Shown here: positions 8,436 to 17,347 of the stretch, in pieces | Layout of the letters: each line of letters begins with the position of its first letter | Numbering within the stretch: the first letter of the stretch is position 1 | Assembly: GCF_036231965.1 (NCBI RefSeq) | Contig: NZ_CP109499.1 | Span: 5,890,001 to 5,954,000, forward strand | Direction of reading: 5' to 3' | From: Streptomyces sp. NBC_01428 | Lineage (GTDB): Bacteria; Actinomycetota; Actinomycetes; Streptomycetales; Streptomycetaceae | DNA: 64,000 nucleotides | The notes under the pieces: generated by a model | Database searches by the model: none | The model's input: only the letters and a program-made list of their open reading frames with translations | Told to the model about the DNA's origin: nothing | Translations under genes and position numbers: made by a program

Positions 8436-9401
8436 ATGCGCCCCGCCCACATCGCCCTCGCCGTCCTCGTCGCCGCCGCCTGGGGCGTGAACTTCACCGT
8501 CATCGAGGTCGGCCTCGACCACTTCCCGCCCCTCCTCTTCTCGGCCCTGCGCTTCCTCGTGGCCGCCCTGCCCGCCGTGTTCCTCGTGGGCCGCCCCAAA
8601 GTGGCGTGGAAGTGGATCGTGGCCGTCGGACTCGCCCTCGGCGTCGCGAAGTTCGGGCTGCTGTTCATCGGCATGGACGCCGGGATGCCCCCCGGCCTGT
8701 CCTCCCTCGTGCTCCAGATCCAGGCGGTGTTCACGGCGCTCTTCGCCTTCGCCTTCCTCGGCGAACGCCCCACCCGCGTCCGGGTGGCGGGCATGGCGGT
8801 GGCCCTGTGCGGAGTGGGCCTCGCCGCCGTCGACGAGGGCACGGCGGGACCGCTCGGCGCCTTCGCCCTGGTCATCGCGGCGGCCGCCTGCTGGGGCGTC
8901 TCCAACGTCCTCACCCGCAAGGCGTCCCCGCCCGACCCGCTCAACTTCATGGTGTGGGTGAGCACCGTCCCCGTCCTCCCGCTGCTCGGCCTCTCGCTGC
9001 TCACCGAGGGGCCCTCCCGCGACCTCGACGCGCTGCGCGCCCTGGACTGGCAGGGCGCCGGAGTCGTCGTGTACGCCGCCTGGATCACCACCGTCTTCGG
9101 TTTCGGCGCCTGGGGCTGGCTGCTGCACCGGCATCCCGCGTCCACCGTCGCCCCCTTCTCGCTGCTCGTCCCGGTCTTCGGGATGTCGTCGGCCGCCCTG
9201 TTCCTCGGCGAGTCCGTCGGCCCGCTGCGCTGGGCGTCCGCCGCCCTGCTGGTGGGCGGGGTCGCCCTCACCTCACGGACACCCCGGGCCGCCCGGGCGG
9301 CGCGCACAGCGCTCTTGTCGAGCCCGGCGCCGGCGGTTAGCGTCCCGACGGACAGCGCTCCCCGCGCCTGCGACCCGACCGGGAAAGCGGCCCGCCCATG
9401 A
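8436..9401 (+). CDS. EamA/DMT-family transporter (metabolite exporter)
   Basis: The 321-residue protein has two EamA repeats, each of about five membrane helices (about residues 5-135 and 145-280), and a polar C-terminal tail of about 40 residues. Family members export amino acids or other small metabolites. The ATG at 8436 starts exactly at the first helix; no convincing ribosome binding site precedes it, so the message may be leaderless, and an ATG at 8412 remains possible. The stop overlaps the next gene's ATG (ATGA at 9398-9401), so the two are translationally coupled. Regulation is presumably by the divergent LysR gene. Confidence 0.88.
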   Translation: MRPAHIALAVLVAAAWGVNFTVIEVGLDHFPPLLFSALRFLVAALPAVFLVGRPKVAWKWIVAVGLALGVAKFGLLFIGMDAGMPPGLSSLVLQIQAVFTALFAFAFLGERPTRVRVAGMAVALCGVGLAAVDEGTAGPLGAFALVIAAAACWGVSNVLTRKASPPDPLNFMVWVSTVPVLPLLGLSLLTEGPSRDLDALRALDWQGAGVVVYAAWITTVFGFGAWGWLLHRHPASTVAPFSLLVPVFGMSSAALFLGESVGPLRWASAALLVGGVALTSRTPRAARAARTALLSSPAPAVSVPTDSAPRACDPTGKAARP

Positions 9402-10663
9402 CCTCCGAAGCCCCCGCCCCCGCCGTCACGCTCGCCGTCGTCGGTGCCGGCGACCGGGGGACCCGCCACGCGCGCTGGGCCCTGGACCACCCCGGGCGGG
9501 CCACCGTCGTGGCCGTCGCCGAACCCCGTGAGACGCGCCGCCGCCGCTTCGCCGCCGCCCACGGCCTGGAGCCGGACGCCGCCGTCGGGGACTGGCGGGA
9601 CCTCGCCGAGCGCGGCCGGATCGCCGACGCCGTCCTGATCTGCACCCTCGACCGCGAACACCTCGAACCGGTCCTGCGGTTCGCCGCCCTCGGCTACCAC
9701 ATCCTGCTGGAGAAGCCGATGGCCCTCACCGAGGACGAGTGCCGGCGGATCGTCGACGCCGTCGAGCGCGCCGGGGTGACCCTCGCGCTCGGGCACGTCC
9801 TGCGCTACACCCCCTACACCCGCGCCGTGAAGGAGGTCGTCGACTCCGGGCGGCTCGGCGACGTCGTCAGCGTCCAGCACCTGGAACCCGTCGGCTTCTG
9901 GCACCAGGCGCACTCCTTCGTGCGCGGCAACTGGCGCAACACGCAGGAGGCGACGTCGATGCTGATGGCCAAGTCCTGCCACGACATCGACTGGCTGCAG
10001 TACGTCCTCGGCCAACCCCCCGTCCGCGTCTCCAGCTTCGGACACCTCTCGCACTTCCGCCCGGAGAACCGGCCCGAGGGCGCGGCCGACCGCTGCCTCG
10101 ACTGCGCGGTGGAACCCGACTGCCCCTACTCCGCCCGGCGCGAGTACGGCGACCGGCTCGCCCGCGGCGAACACCACTGGCCGCTCAGCGTGCTCCTCGA
10201 CGACTTCACGCCCGAGGCCCTGGAGACGGCCCTGCGCGAGGGCCCCTACGGGCGGTGCGTGTACGCCTGCGACAACGACGTGGTCGACCACCAGGTGGTG
10301 TCGATGGAGTTCGCCTCCGGGGCCACCGCCACCTTCACCATGACCGCGTTCACCGAACAGGCCGACCGCCGGACCCGGATCTTCGGCACCCGGGGCGAAC
10401 TGCGCGGCGACGGCGAGAACGTGAGCGTCTACGACTTCCTGACCCGGACCGAGGAGGCCGTCGACCTCGGCCGCGCGGGCGGCATGGACGCGGCGGGCGG
10501 GCACGGCGGAGGCGACGCCGGCCTGATGGACGCCTTCGTCGCCGCGGTCGCTACCAAGAACCCCGGCCTGGTGAAGTCCGGCCCGCGCGAGTCCCTCACC
10601 AGCCACCTCACCGTCCTGGCCGCCGAACGCGCCCGGCACGCCGGCACCGTGGAGACGGTCTAG
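9398..10663 (+). CDS. Gfo/Idh/MocA-family oxidoreductase with a cysteine-rich insert
   Basis: The 421-residue protein has an N-terminal Rossmann fold (VVGAGDRG, residues 11-18), the family EKP motif (LLEKPMAL, about 106-113) and the catalytic-type segment KSCHDIDWL (about 190). Such enzymes oxidise or rearrange sugars and cyclitols with NAD(P). Unusual is an insert near residue 230 with CLDC and DC spaced seven residues on, followed by CVYAC at about 287-291; five cysteines of this kind could bind metal or form disulfides. The gene overlaps the EamA gene by 4 bases, suggesting the product or substrate is the exported compound. It converges with the next LysR gene only 9 bases downstream. Confidence 0.87.
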   Translation: MTSEAPAPAVTLAVVGAGDRGTRHARWALDHPGRATVVAVAEPRETRRRRFAAAHGLEPDAAVGDWRDLAERGRIADAVLICTLDREHLEPVLRFAALGYHILLEKPMALTEDECRRIVDAVERAGVTLALGHVLRYTPYTRAVKEVVDSGRLGDVVSVQHLEPVGFWHQAHSFVRGNWRNTQEATSMLMAKSCHDIDWLQYVLGQPPVRVSSFGHLSHFRPENRPEGAADRCLDCAVEPDCPYSARREYGDRLARGEHHWPLSVLLDDFTPEALETALREGPYGRCVYACDNDVVDHQVVSMEFASGATATFTMTAFTEQADRRTRIFGTRGELRGDGENVSVYDFLTRTEEAVDLGRAGGMDAAGGHGGGDAGLMDAFVAAVATKNPGLVKSGPRESLTSHLTVLAAERARHAGTVETV

Positions 10664-10672
10664 ACCCGACCG

Positions 10673-11602
10673 TCACGGGTGTCCGGCGGAATCCCGGGCC
10701 GCCAACCCCACTGCCGTGGAGCGCAGTTGATCGCGCACGGCGGTCAGCACCGGGTCGGACTCCGCGCCCGCGCGCACCGCCGCGAACACGTTCCTGGACG
10801 GCTGCGCGCCCAGGATGCCCAGCAGGGCGAGCCGTCGGTGCGCGTACAGCGGCCGGACGAGCCGCGGGACCAGGGCCACCCCCCGGCCCGCCTCGACCAG
10901 CGCGGCCAGGGCGCCCCAGTCGTCGACCGCGTGCCGGACGTCCGGGGTGAAACCGGCGGCGGCGCAGACCGAGCGGGCCACCGCGCCGCAGCAACTGGCC
11001 GGGTCGCCGACGATCCAGGGCTCGCCGGCGAGTTCGCGCAGATCGACGGGGGCGGCGCCCGCGAGCCGGTGACCGGCGGGCAGCGCCAGGTCCAGGACGT
11101 CCCGGAGCAGGTCGAGACGGTGGTAGCGCCGGTCGGTGTGCGGGGGAGCGGCCGCGAAGTCGACGGCCACGGCGAGGTCGACCTGCCCGGCGTCCAGAGC
11201 GGTGAACAGGTCCGGGGGCTCCGCCTCGACGACGTCGATCCGCACGTGCGGCAGCCGGTCCGCCAGTGCCGTCAGCGTGTCCGGGAGCAGGCCGAGGATG
11301 CCGCTGGAGAAGCAGCCGACCGTGACCGTTCCGCGGCCGCCCCCGTCGTAGGCGGCCAAGTCGGTCCGGGCGCGCTCCAGTTGCGCGGCGATCAGATCGG
11401 CGTGCGCCAGCAGCACCCGGGCCTGCCCGGTCAGCCGGACGCCCCGGCCGTCCCGTTCGGTCAGCGGCACGCCCACCTCGCGGGCGAGCGCGGCGAGTTG
11501 CTGGGAGACGGCGGAGGGCGTGAGGTGCAGGGCCTCGGCGGTGCGGGCCAGGCTGCCCCGCCGCCGGAGCTCCCGCAGCACGGTCAGGCGACGCAGATCC
11601 AT
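10673..11602 (-). CDS. LysR-family transcriptional regulator
   Basis: The 309-residue product has the LysR winged helix-turn-helix (MDLRRLTVLRELRRRGSL..., recognition helix LTPSAVSQQLAAL) and a periplasmic-binding-like effector domain. I chose the ATG at 11602 because MDLRRL is the canonical LysR opening; a GTG at 11629 adds nine residues and has no better ribosome binding site. It faces the alpha/beta hydrolase gene, 77 bases away, which is its likely target. It is only distantly similar to the LysR protein at 7.4-8.3 kb, so this is not a recent duplication. Confidence 0.88.
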   Translation of the reverse strand: MDLRRLTVLRELRRRGSLARTAEALHLTPSAVSQQLAALAREVGVPLTERDGRGVRLTGQARVLLAHADLIAAQLERARTDLAAYDGGGRGTVTVGCFSSGILGLLPDTLTALADRLPHVRIDVVEAEPPDLFTALDAGQVDLAVAVDFAAAPPHTDRRYHRLDLLRDVLDLALPAGHRLAGAAPVDLRELAGEPWIVGDPASCCGAVARSVCAAAGFTPDVRHAVDDWGALAALVEAGRGVALVPRLVRPLYAHRRLALLGILGAQPSRNVFAAVRAGAESDPVLTAVRDQLRSTAVGLAARDSAGHP

Positions 11603-11679
11603 GGTGAAGGTCTCGCTTACCTGTTCCACCGGAAAAGATTAACTGGACCGATGGCCCCGCGGTCGGAAACGATCGGCCC

Positions 11680-12348
11680 ATGACCACGGACGACCGGAGC
11701 GGGACCCCGCCCACCACCGACGAGCGGCCCGCCACCCCGATCACCGCCCGGGACGGCGCGGGCGTCGAACGCTCGTTCCTCATCCTGCACGGCTGGCAGA
11801 ACCACCGGCCCGCCGGCCACTGGCAGCACCGGCTGGCCGACCGCCTCCGCGAACGCGGGCAGCACGTCGTGTACCCGCAACTGCCGGATCCCGACACGCC
11901 GGACCCGGAGGTGTGGCTCGCCGAGTTCGCCCGCCACCTCGACGCGTTGCGGGGTGCCGAGCGGGTGGTCCTCGCGCACAGCGCCTCCGCCGTGCTGTGG
12001 CTGCACGCCGTCGCCCGCGCGCTGCCGGGCCTGGACGGCGTCGACCGGGTGCTGCTGGTCGCCCCGCCCTCGCCCTCCGTCCTCGCCGGTCTGCCGGAGA
12101 TCGCCGCGTTCACCCCGGCCGGGCTGGACCCGCGCGCCCTCCCCGGTTCCATCCGGCTGGTCGCCGGCGACGACGACCCGTACTGCCCGGAGGGTGCCGA
12201 CGCCGTCTACGGCGAGCCACTGGGCATCCCCACGGAGATCCTGCCCGGCGCCGGGCACCTCGACCTGGACGCCGGGTACGGGCCGTGGCCGGCGGTCCTG
12301 GACTGGTGCTTCGACGGTTCGGTCCGGCTCACCGGCCGCTCGGGGTAG
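11680..12348 (+). CDS. RBBP9/YdeN-type alpha/beta hydrolase
   Basis: The 222-residue protein carries ILHGWQNHRPAGHWQ, the opening of the small serine-hydrolase family (RBBP9/YdeN), the nucleophile motif AHSAS (Ser near residue 105), an Asp in AGDDDPYC (about 166) and a His in PGAGHLD (about 193). All members of the Ser-Asp-His triad are therefore present. It is probably a cytosolic esterase or hydrolase with unknown substrate. It is divergent from a LysR regulator that probably controls it. The stop lies 74 bases before the end of a convergent isomerase gene. Confidence 0.85.
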   Translation: MTTDDRSGTPPTTDERPATPITARDGAGVERSFLILHGWQNHRPAGHWQHRLADRLRERGQHVVYPQLPDPDTPDPEVWLAEFARHLDALRGAERVVLAHSASAVLWLHAVARALPGLDGVDRVLLVAPPSPSVLAGLPEIAAFTPAGLDPRALPGSIRLVAGDDDPYCPEGADAVYGEPLGIPTEILPGAGHLDLDAGYGPWPAVLDWCFDGSVRLTGRSG

Positions 12349-12422
12349 CGCGCGGCCCGGCGGTCCGTGCCCGGGTCACGTCCCGTCCCCTCTCGTCCCG
12401 GACCCGGCGGACCGGGACGCCC

Positions 12423-13274
12423 TCACGCCCGCCGCTCCGCCTCGGCCGCCCGCTGTTCCGCCTCGGCCGCCCGCTGTTCCGCCTCGGCCACGAGCCGGGC
12501 GAGGTGCTCGCGCCCCGCTCCCAGCAACCCCTCCAGCGGCGCCGCCCGCTCGTACCACCGCTTCTCGTACTCCCAGCACAGCCAGCCGTCCCACCCGTTC
12601 CGTACGAGGACGTCCACGCACGCGCCGAGCGGGAGGACCCCCGAGCCGAGCGGCAGCGGGGTGGTGTCCCCGGCCGACGCGATGTCCTTGACCTGCGTGT
12701 ATCCGAGGAAGGGCGACAGCGCCGGGTAGGTCTCGTCGGGGTCCTCACCGCCGAGCCAGGTGTGCATCACGTCCCACAGGGACCCGACGTGGTGGTGGCC
12801 GACCCGGCCGAGGACCCGCATCGCGTCCACGCCGGTGCGGTGCGAGTCGTGGGTCTCCAGCAGGATGCGCACGCCGAGGTCGGCGGCGTACTCCGCCGCG
12901 GTGCCGAGCCGCCGTGCGGCCGTCGCGTCCGACTCCGCTGCGCTCGCCCCGGGATCGCCGCCGGGGAAGACCCGGACGAACGGAGCGTTCACGTCCCGCG
13001 CCAGTTCGGTCAGTTCACGCATCTCGCGCAGCACCGGCGCGTCGTCACCCGGTTCCGCGACCCGCGCGTACCCCGCGACGCCGAGCACCTCAACCCCGCC
13101 CGCCGCGAACTCCGCGGCCACGGAGGCCCGTTCACCCGCCCCGATCCCGGGATGCACGGGCTCCTCCGGGTGCGCCCGCAGCTCGACCCCCTGATAACCG
13201 TGCGCGACGGCCAGCCGCACGACATCGGCGACGGGCAGCCCGGGCACACCGAGAGTGGAGAACGCCAGCTTCAT
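12423..13274 (-). CDS. TIM-barrel sugar phosphate isomerase/epimerase
   Basis: The 283-residue product starts MKLAFSTLGVPGLP, the typical opening of the xylose-isomerase-like TIM-barrel family. It contains LLETHDSHRT, GSLWDVMHTWLGGEDP and CWEYEKRWY, segments that carry the metal-binding Glu, Asp and His residues of the fold. The likely role is isomerisation or dehydration of a sugar or cyclitol derivative. The C-terminus is odd: three copies of a 7-residue unit (AEAEQRA-like) form a charged helical tail encoded by a 21-bp DNA repeat. The ATG at 13274 fits the conserved start; the open frame further upstream is spurious. No operon partner. Confidence 0.85.
   Translation of the reverse strand: MKLAFSTLGVPGLPVADVVRLAVAHGYQGVELRAHPEEPVHPGIGAGERASVAAEFAAGGVEVLGVAGYARVAEPGDDAPVLREMRELTELARDVNAPFVRVFPGGDPGASAAESDATAARRLGTAAEYAADLGVRILLETHDSHRTGVDAMRVLGRVGHHHVGSLWDVMHTWLGGEDPDETYPALSPFLGYTQVKDIASAGDTTPLPLGSGVLPLGACVDVLVRNGWDGWLCWEYEKRWYERAAPLEGLLGAGREHLARLVAEAEQRAAEAEQRAAEAERRA
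12427..12489 (-). repeat. 21-bp tandem repeat x3 at the 3' end of the isomerase gene
   Basis: Units at 12427-12447, 12448-12468 and 12469-12489; the last two are identical and the first differs at two positions. Each encodes a seven-residue Ala/Glu/Arg helical unit, so copy number changes lengthen the C-terminal helix by two turns without a frameshift. Confidence 0.92.
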
Positions 13275-13685
13275 GGCCGGGACCCTACGGCCTCCCCGAC
13301 GGCCACCCAAGACCGCCCCGGGGCCTCGCGAGACGGGACCCGCCCCCGTCCGGCAGCGTCCCGGACGGGGGAGCACCACGGCGACGCCCGTCGGGCTCAC
13401 CGCACGGCGCCGGACTCTCGGGGCCCGGGCCCGTACCGAAGTTCGGCGGCCCGTGAGACGGCCGGGTCCCGGACGCGGGCACCCGTCCCGCGGCACCGAC
13501 CACCGCTTACGGCCGAGGCGCGCAGCCGTGAGACCGACGGGCGGGCCGGAGGGGGCCCAACTCCCGGGATGCCGGGAACGTGCCGGGAGGAGCCCCGACT
13601 CCCAGGACACCGGGGACAATGGGCTCGGAGAGAACCTCCACCCCCGGGACGCCGGGGAGGAGCCTCCCGTGGAGCGGAGGGGGAG
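13275..13685. other. 411-base non-coding interval with imperfect 18-bp repeats
   Basis: No convincing gene. Three related 18-mers of the form CYCCMGGRYRCCGGGRA lie at 13561-13578, 13599-13616 and 13641-13658, spaced about 40 bases apart just beyond the LacI stop. They may form GC-rich hairpins acting as a terminator for the LacI gene on the minus strand. Confidence 0.5.
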
Positions 13686-14735
13686 TCACCCCCGGGGAAC
13701 CCCGGTGGACCCTCGTACCATCAACTCGCCCCGGACCGTGGCGATCCCGCCCGGCGGAGGGTCCTCGCGGTTCATGGCGATGCGGCCGGCGCGGGCGCCC
13801 GCCTCGGAGAGCGGCAGGCGCACGGTCGTGAGGGCGGGGACCGCGTCGACGCTGAAGGGCAGGTCGTCGAAGCCCGCCACGGACACGTCGTCCGGGATGC
13901 GCAGCCCGGAGTCGCGCAGCGCCGCGCAGGCGCCCAGCGCCACGGTGTCGTTCGCGGCGACCACGGAAGTCAACTCCGGCGCCCGGCGCAGGAGTTCAAG
14001 AGTCGCCTCGTACCCGGAGCGGCGGTCGTAGCGGCCGTGCACGGTGAGCCGTGGATCCTCCTCGACACCGTGTGCGGCGAGCGCGGCACGGTGGCCCTCC
14101 AACCGGTGGCGCGTCGTCGTGCGCTCCTCGGGGCCCGCGATGTAGCCGACCCGCCGGTGACCGAGGCCGAGCAGGTGATCGGTGAGCTGCCGGCCGCCGC
14201 CGCGGTTGTCGAAGGTGAGCGCGATCGCGTCCGGAGCGTCCGGCGCGGGCGGCCGCCCGCAGAGCACCACCCGGGTGCCCGCCTCCGCCAGCCGGCGCAG
14301 CTTCGCGGCGACGGCGGCCGCGTGCCCCGGGTTCTCGATCGCGCCGCCAGTGAGGACGACCGCGGCGGCGCGTTGGCGCTGAAGGAGCGTGAGGTAGGTG
14401 AGTTCGCGCTCCGGGGAGCCGCCGGTGTTGCACACGACCCCGAGCCGCTCCCCGCCCGCGCGCCCCCCGGGGCCGCCGATCTCGGACTGGATCGCGGCGG
14501 CCATGATGCCGAAGAAGGGGTCGGCGATGTCGTTGACCAGGACGCCGACGAGGTCGGAGGTCGCGGCGGCCAGTGAACTGGCGGGACCGTTCAGCACGTA
14601 GTCCAGCTCGTCGACCGCGCGCAGCACCCGCTCCCGCGTGGAGGAGGCCACGGGATAGTTCCCGTTCAGCACACGCGACACCGTCGCGGGAGAGACCTGC
14701 GCGCGGGCCGCCACGTCCGCCAGGGTCACCGTCAT
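13686..14735 (-). CDS. LacI-family transcriptional repressor
   Basis: The 349-residue protein has the LacI helix-turn-helix (VTLADVAARAQVSPATVSRVLNG, residues 3-24) with hinge helix, then a periplasmic-binding-type sugar domain (about 60-335). The ATG at 14735 is the conserved family start. It is divergent from the oxidoreductase/DUF993/isomerase operon, and a palindrome with the CG centre typical of LacI operators sits between them at 14978-14989. It is therefore the likely repressor of that operon, with the sugar or cyclitol substrate as inducer (inference). Confidence 0.9.
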   Translation of the reverse strand: MTVTLADVAARAQVSPATVSRVLNGNYPVASSTRERVLRAVDELDYVLNGPASSLAAATSDLVGVLVNDIADPFFGIMAAAIQSEIGGPGGRAGGERLGVVCNTGGSPERELTYLTLLQRQRAAAVVLTGGAIENPGHAAAVAAKLRRLAEAGTRVVLCGRPPAPDAPDAIALTFDNRGGGRQLTDHLLGLGHRRVGYIAGPEERTTTRHRLEGHRAALAAHGVEEDPRLTVHGRYDRRSGYEATLELLRRAPELTSVVAANDTVALGACAALRDSGLRIPDDVSVAGFDDLPFSVDAVPALTTVRLPLSEAGARAGRIAMNREDPPPGGIATVRGELMVRGSTGVPRG

Positions 14736-14977
14736 CTCGTCGTCCTCCGGTCGCGCGTCCCGCCGTACCTCGTCGTACGGCGGCTACGTCGTCGTGCCTG
14801 GTCGTGCCTCGTCGAACGGCGTCGAACACGGGGGCGGGGCCGAACGCGCCGCCTCCCGTGGTCGGGGTTCGTGCAGACCATACGGCCAACGGCCCCCGTC
14901 GTTCGCCCCCTCGAACAACTCGACCTGGCGACGGTCTTGTCCCGAACAGTGAACAGAGGCTAGCTTCTCACCGCATA

Positions 14978-14989
14978 GAAAGCGCTTGC
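14978..14989 (+). promoter_or_regulatory. LacI-type operator candidate
   Basis: GAAAGCGCTTGC contains the perfect palindrome AAGCGCTT (14980-14987), with the central CG step that LacI/GalR proteins bend. It lies in the 306-base divergent interval (14736-15041) between the LacI gene and the Gfo/Idh/MocA operon, 53 bases before the operon's first start. I see nothing else in that interval apart from promoter space. Confidence 0.65.
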
Positions 14990-15041
14990 TGTCATGCTCG
15001 TCCGAGTATGCGCGGCGCCTGACGCGGACGAAGGGAACGAC

Positions 15042-16193
15042 GTGACACGCAAGACGGTGCGCATCGCCATGAACGGCGTGACGGGGCGCATGGGCTACCG
15101 CCAGCACCTCGTCCGCTCGATCCTCGCCCTGCGCGATCAGGGCGGCCTCGACCTGGGCGACGGCACCTTGCTGTGGCCCGAGCCGGTCCTCGTCGGGCGC
15201 CGCGAGCCCGCCCTGCGGGCGCTCGCCGAACGGCACGGCCTCGACCACTGGTCGACCGACCTCGACGCCGTCCTCGCCGACCCCGAGGTCGAGATCTACT
15301 TCGACGCCCAGGTCACCTCCGCCCGCGAGGAGGCCCTGCGCAGGGCCGTCGCCGCGGGCAAGCACATCTACACCGAGAAGCCGACCTCCACCGGTCTCGA
15401 CGGGGCGCTCGACCTGGCCCGGCTCGCCCACGCCTCGGGTGTCCGGCACGGCGTCGTCCAGGACAAGCTCTTCCTCCCCGGCCTGCTCAAGCTCAAGCGG
15501 CTGATCGACGGCGGCTTCTTCGGCCGCATCCTGTCCGTCCGCGGGGAGTTCGGCTACTGGGTGTTCGAGGGCGACTGGCAGCAGGCCCAGCGGCCCTCCT
15601 GGAACTACCGCTCCGAGGACGGCGGCGGCATCGTCGTCGACATGTTCCCGCACTGGGAGTACGTCCTGCACGAGCTGTTCGGCCGGGTCACCTCGGTGCA
15701 GGCGCTCACCGCCACCCACGTCCCCCAGCGCTGGGACGAGCGGGACAAGCCCTACGACGCCACCGCCGACGACGCCGCCTACGGCATCTTCGAGCTGGAG
15801 GGCGGCGCGGTCGCCCAGATCAACTCCTCCTGGGCCGTGCGCGTCAACCGCGACGAACTCGTCGAGTTCCAGGTCGACGGCACGGAGGGATCCGCCGTCG
15901 CGGGACTGCGCAACTGCCGCGTCCAGCACCGCGGCACGACACCGAAGCCGGTCTGGAACCCCGACATCCCCGCCACCTACTCCTTCCGCGACCAGTGGCA
16001 GGAGGTGCCCGACAACGCCGAGTTCGACAACGGCTTCAAGGCCCAGTGGGAACTGTTCCTGCGGCACGTGTACGCCGACGCCCCCTACCACTGGGACCTC
16101 CTCGCGGGCGCCCGTGGCGTACAGCTCGCCGAACTGGGCCTGCGCTCCTCGGCCGAGGGCCGCCGTCTCGCCGTACCGGAGATCACGCTGTGA
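15042..16193 (+). CDS. Gfo/Idh/MocA-family oxidoreductase
   Basis: The 383-residue protein has a Rossmann-like N-terminus (RIAMNGVTGRMGYRQHL), the EKP motif (YTEKPTST, about residue 108) and HWEYVLHELFG in the position of the catalytic lysine/histidine region of inositol dehydrogenase relatives. I chose GTG 15042 because GAAGGGA precedes it; the frame extends 16 codons further upstream to 14994, which would start within 5 bases of the operator. It is the first gene of a three-gene overlapping operon with DUF993 and a TIM-barrel isomerase. The likely role is the first oxidation of a rare sugar or cyclitol. Confidence 0.88.
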   Translation: MTRKTVRIAMNGVTGRMGYRQHLVRSILALRDQGGLDLGDGTLLWPEPVLVGRREPALRALAERHGLDHWSTDLDAVLADPEVEIYFDAQVTSAREEALRRAVAAGKHIYTEKPTSTGLDGALDLARLAHASGVRHGVVQDKLFLPGLLKLKRLIDGGFFGRILSVRGEFGYWVFEGDWQQAQRPSWNYRSEDGGGIVVDMFPHWEYVLHELFGRVTSVQALTATHVPQRWDERDKPYDATADDAAYGIFELEGGAVAQINSSWAVRVNRDELVEFQVDGTEGSAVAGLRNCRVQHRGTTPKPVWNPDIPATYSFRDQWQEVPDNAEFDNGFKAQWELFLRHVYADAPYHWDLLAGARGVQLAELGLRSSAEGRRLAVPEITL

Positions 16194-17347
16194 CCATCCG
16201 ACTCCCCGGCGCCGACGGCCGGTTGCGGTCCTACGAGCCGCGCACCGACCCCCTCGTCGTGCTCCCCGACGGCGCGCCCCTCGCCTCCCGCACGGTCTTC
16301 TCGGCCGCCCACGTCGTCGCCGACCCGTACGCCGACGTGTCGCCCGGCGTGCCCGCCGCCGTCGACTGGGACGCCACCCTCGCCTTCCGCCGCCACCTGT
16401 GGTCCCACGGCCTCGGCGTCGCCGAGGCGATGGACACCGCGCAGCGCGGCATGGGCCTCGACTGGACCACCGCGGCCGAGCTCGTCCGCCGCTCCGCCGC
16501 CGAGGCGCGCGCCACCGGCGGCGCCATCGCCTGCGGTGTCGGCACCGACCAGCTCACCGGTCCCGCCACCCTCGACGAGGTCCGGGCCGCCTACGAGGAA
16601 CAGCTCGCCCTCGTCGAGGAGTCGGGCGCGCGGGCGATCCTGATGGCCTCCCGCGCGCTCGCCGCGACCGCCGCCGGACCCGAGGACTACCTCGACGTCT
16701 ACGGCCACCTGCTGCGGCAGGCCGCCGATCCGGTGATCCTGCACTGGCTGGGCCCGATGTTCGACCCGGCCCTGGAGGGCTACTGGGGATCCGGCGACCT
16801 CGACGCGGCGACCGAGGTGTTCCTGGAGGTGATCGCCGCCCACCCGGACAAGGTCGACGGCATCAAGGTGTCCCTGCTGGACGCCCGGCGCGAGGTCGAC
16901 CTGCGCCGCCGCCTCCCGGACGGCGTCCGCTGCTACACCGGCGACGACTTCAACTACCCCGAGCTGATCGCGGGTGACGAACAGGGCTTCAGCCACGCGC
17001 TGCTCGGCATCTTCGACCCGCTCGGACCGGCCGCCGCACGGGCCGTCCGCGTCCTGGACACCGGAGACGTCAAGGGATTCCGCGAACTCCTCGATCCCAC
17101 GGTCGAGTTGTCCCGTCACCTCTTCGAGCACCCGACCCGCTTCTACAAGACCGGCGTCGTCCTGCTGGCCTGGCTCGCCGGCCACCAGGAGCACTTCACG
17201 ATGGTGGGCGGACTCCAGTCGGCGCGCTCCCTGCCGCACCTGGCCCGCGCCTACGAACTGGCCGACGGTCTCGGCCTGTTCCCGGACCCGTCGCGCGCCG
17301 AGACCCGGATGAAGAGCCTGCTGGCCGTCTACGGAGTGACCTCATGA
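16190..17347 (+). CDS. DUF993 family protein (dihydrodipicolinate-synthase-like TIM barrel)
   Basis: The 385-residue product (GTG start overlapping the previous stop, GTGA at 16190-16193) matches the actinobacterial DUF993 family. It contains ILHWLGPMFDP, KVDGIKVSLLD, CYTGDDFNYPELI and a (beta/alpha)8-like pattern related to the DHDPS/aldolase superfamily; the lysine in GIKVSLLD is where a Schiff-base lysine would lie. The reaction is not established to my knowledge. Its position between an NAD-type oxidoreductase and an isomerase makes an aldolase or retro-aldol step plausible. It is coupled to both neighbours by 4-base overlaps. Confidence 0.82.
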   Translation: MTIRLPGADGRLRSYEPRTDPLVVLPDGAPLASRTVFSAAHVVADPYADVSPGVPAAVDWDATLAFRRHLWSHGLGVAEAMDTAQRGMGLDWTTAAELVRRSAAEARATGGAIACGVGTDQLTGPATLDEVRAAYEEQLALVEESGARAILMASRALAATAAGPEDYLDVYGHLLRQAADPVILHWLGPMFDPALEGYWGSGDLDAATEVFLEVIAAHPDKVDGIKVSLLDARREVDLRRRLPDGVRCYTGDDFNYPELIAGDEQGFSHALLGIFDPLGPAAARAVRVLDTGDVKGFRELLDPTVELSRHLFEHPTRFYKTGVVLLAWLAGHQEHFTMVGGLQSARSLPHLARAYELADGLGLFPDPSRAETRMKSLLAVYGVTS

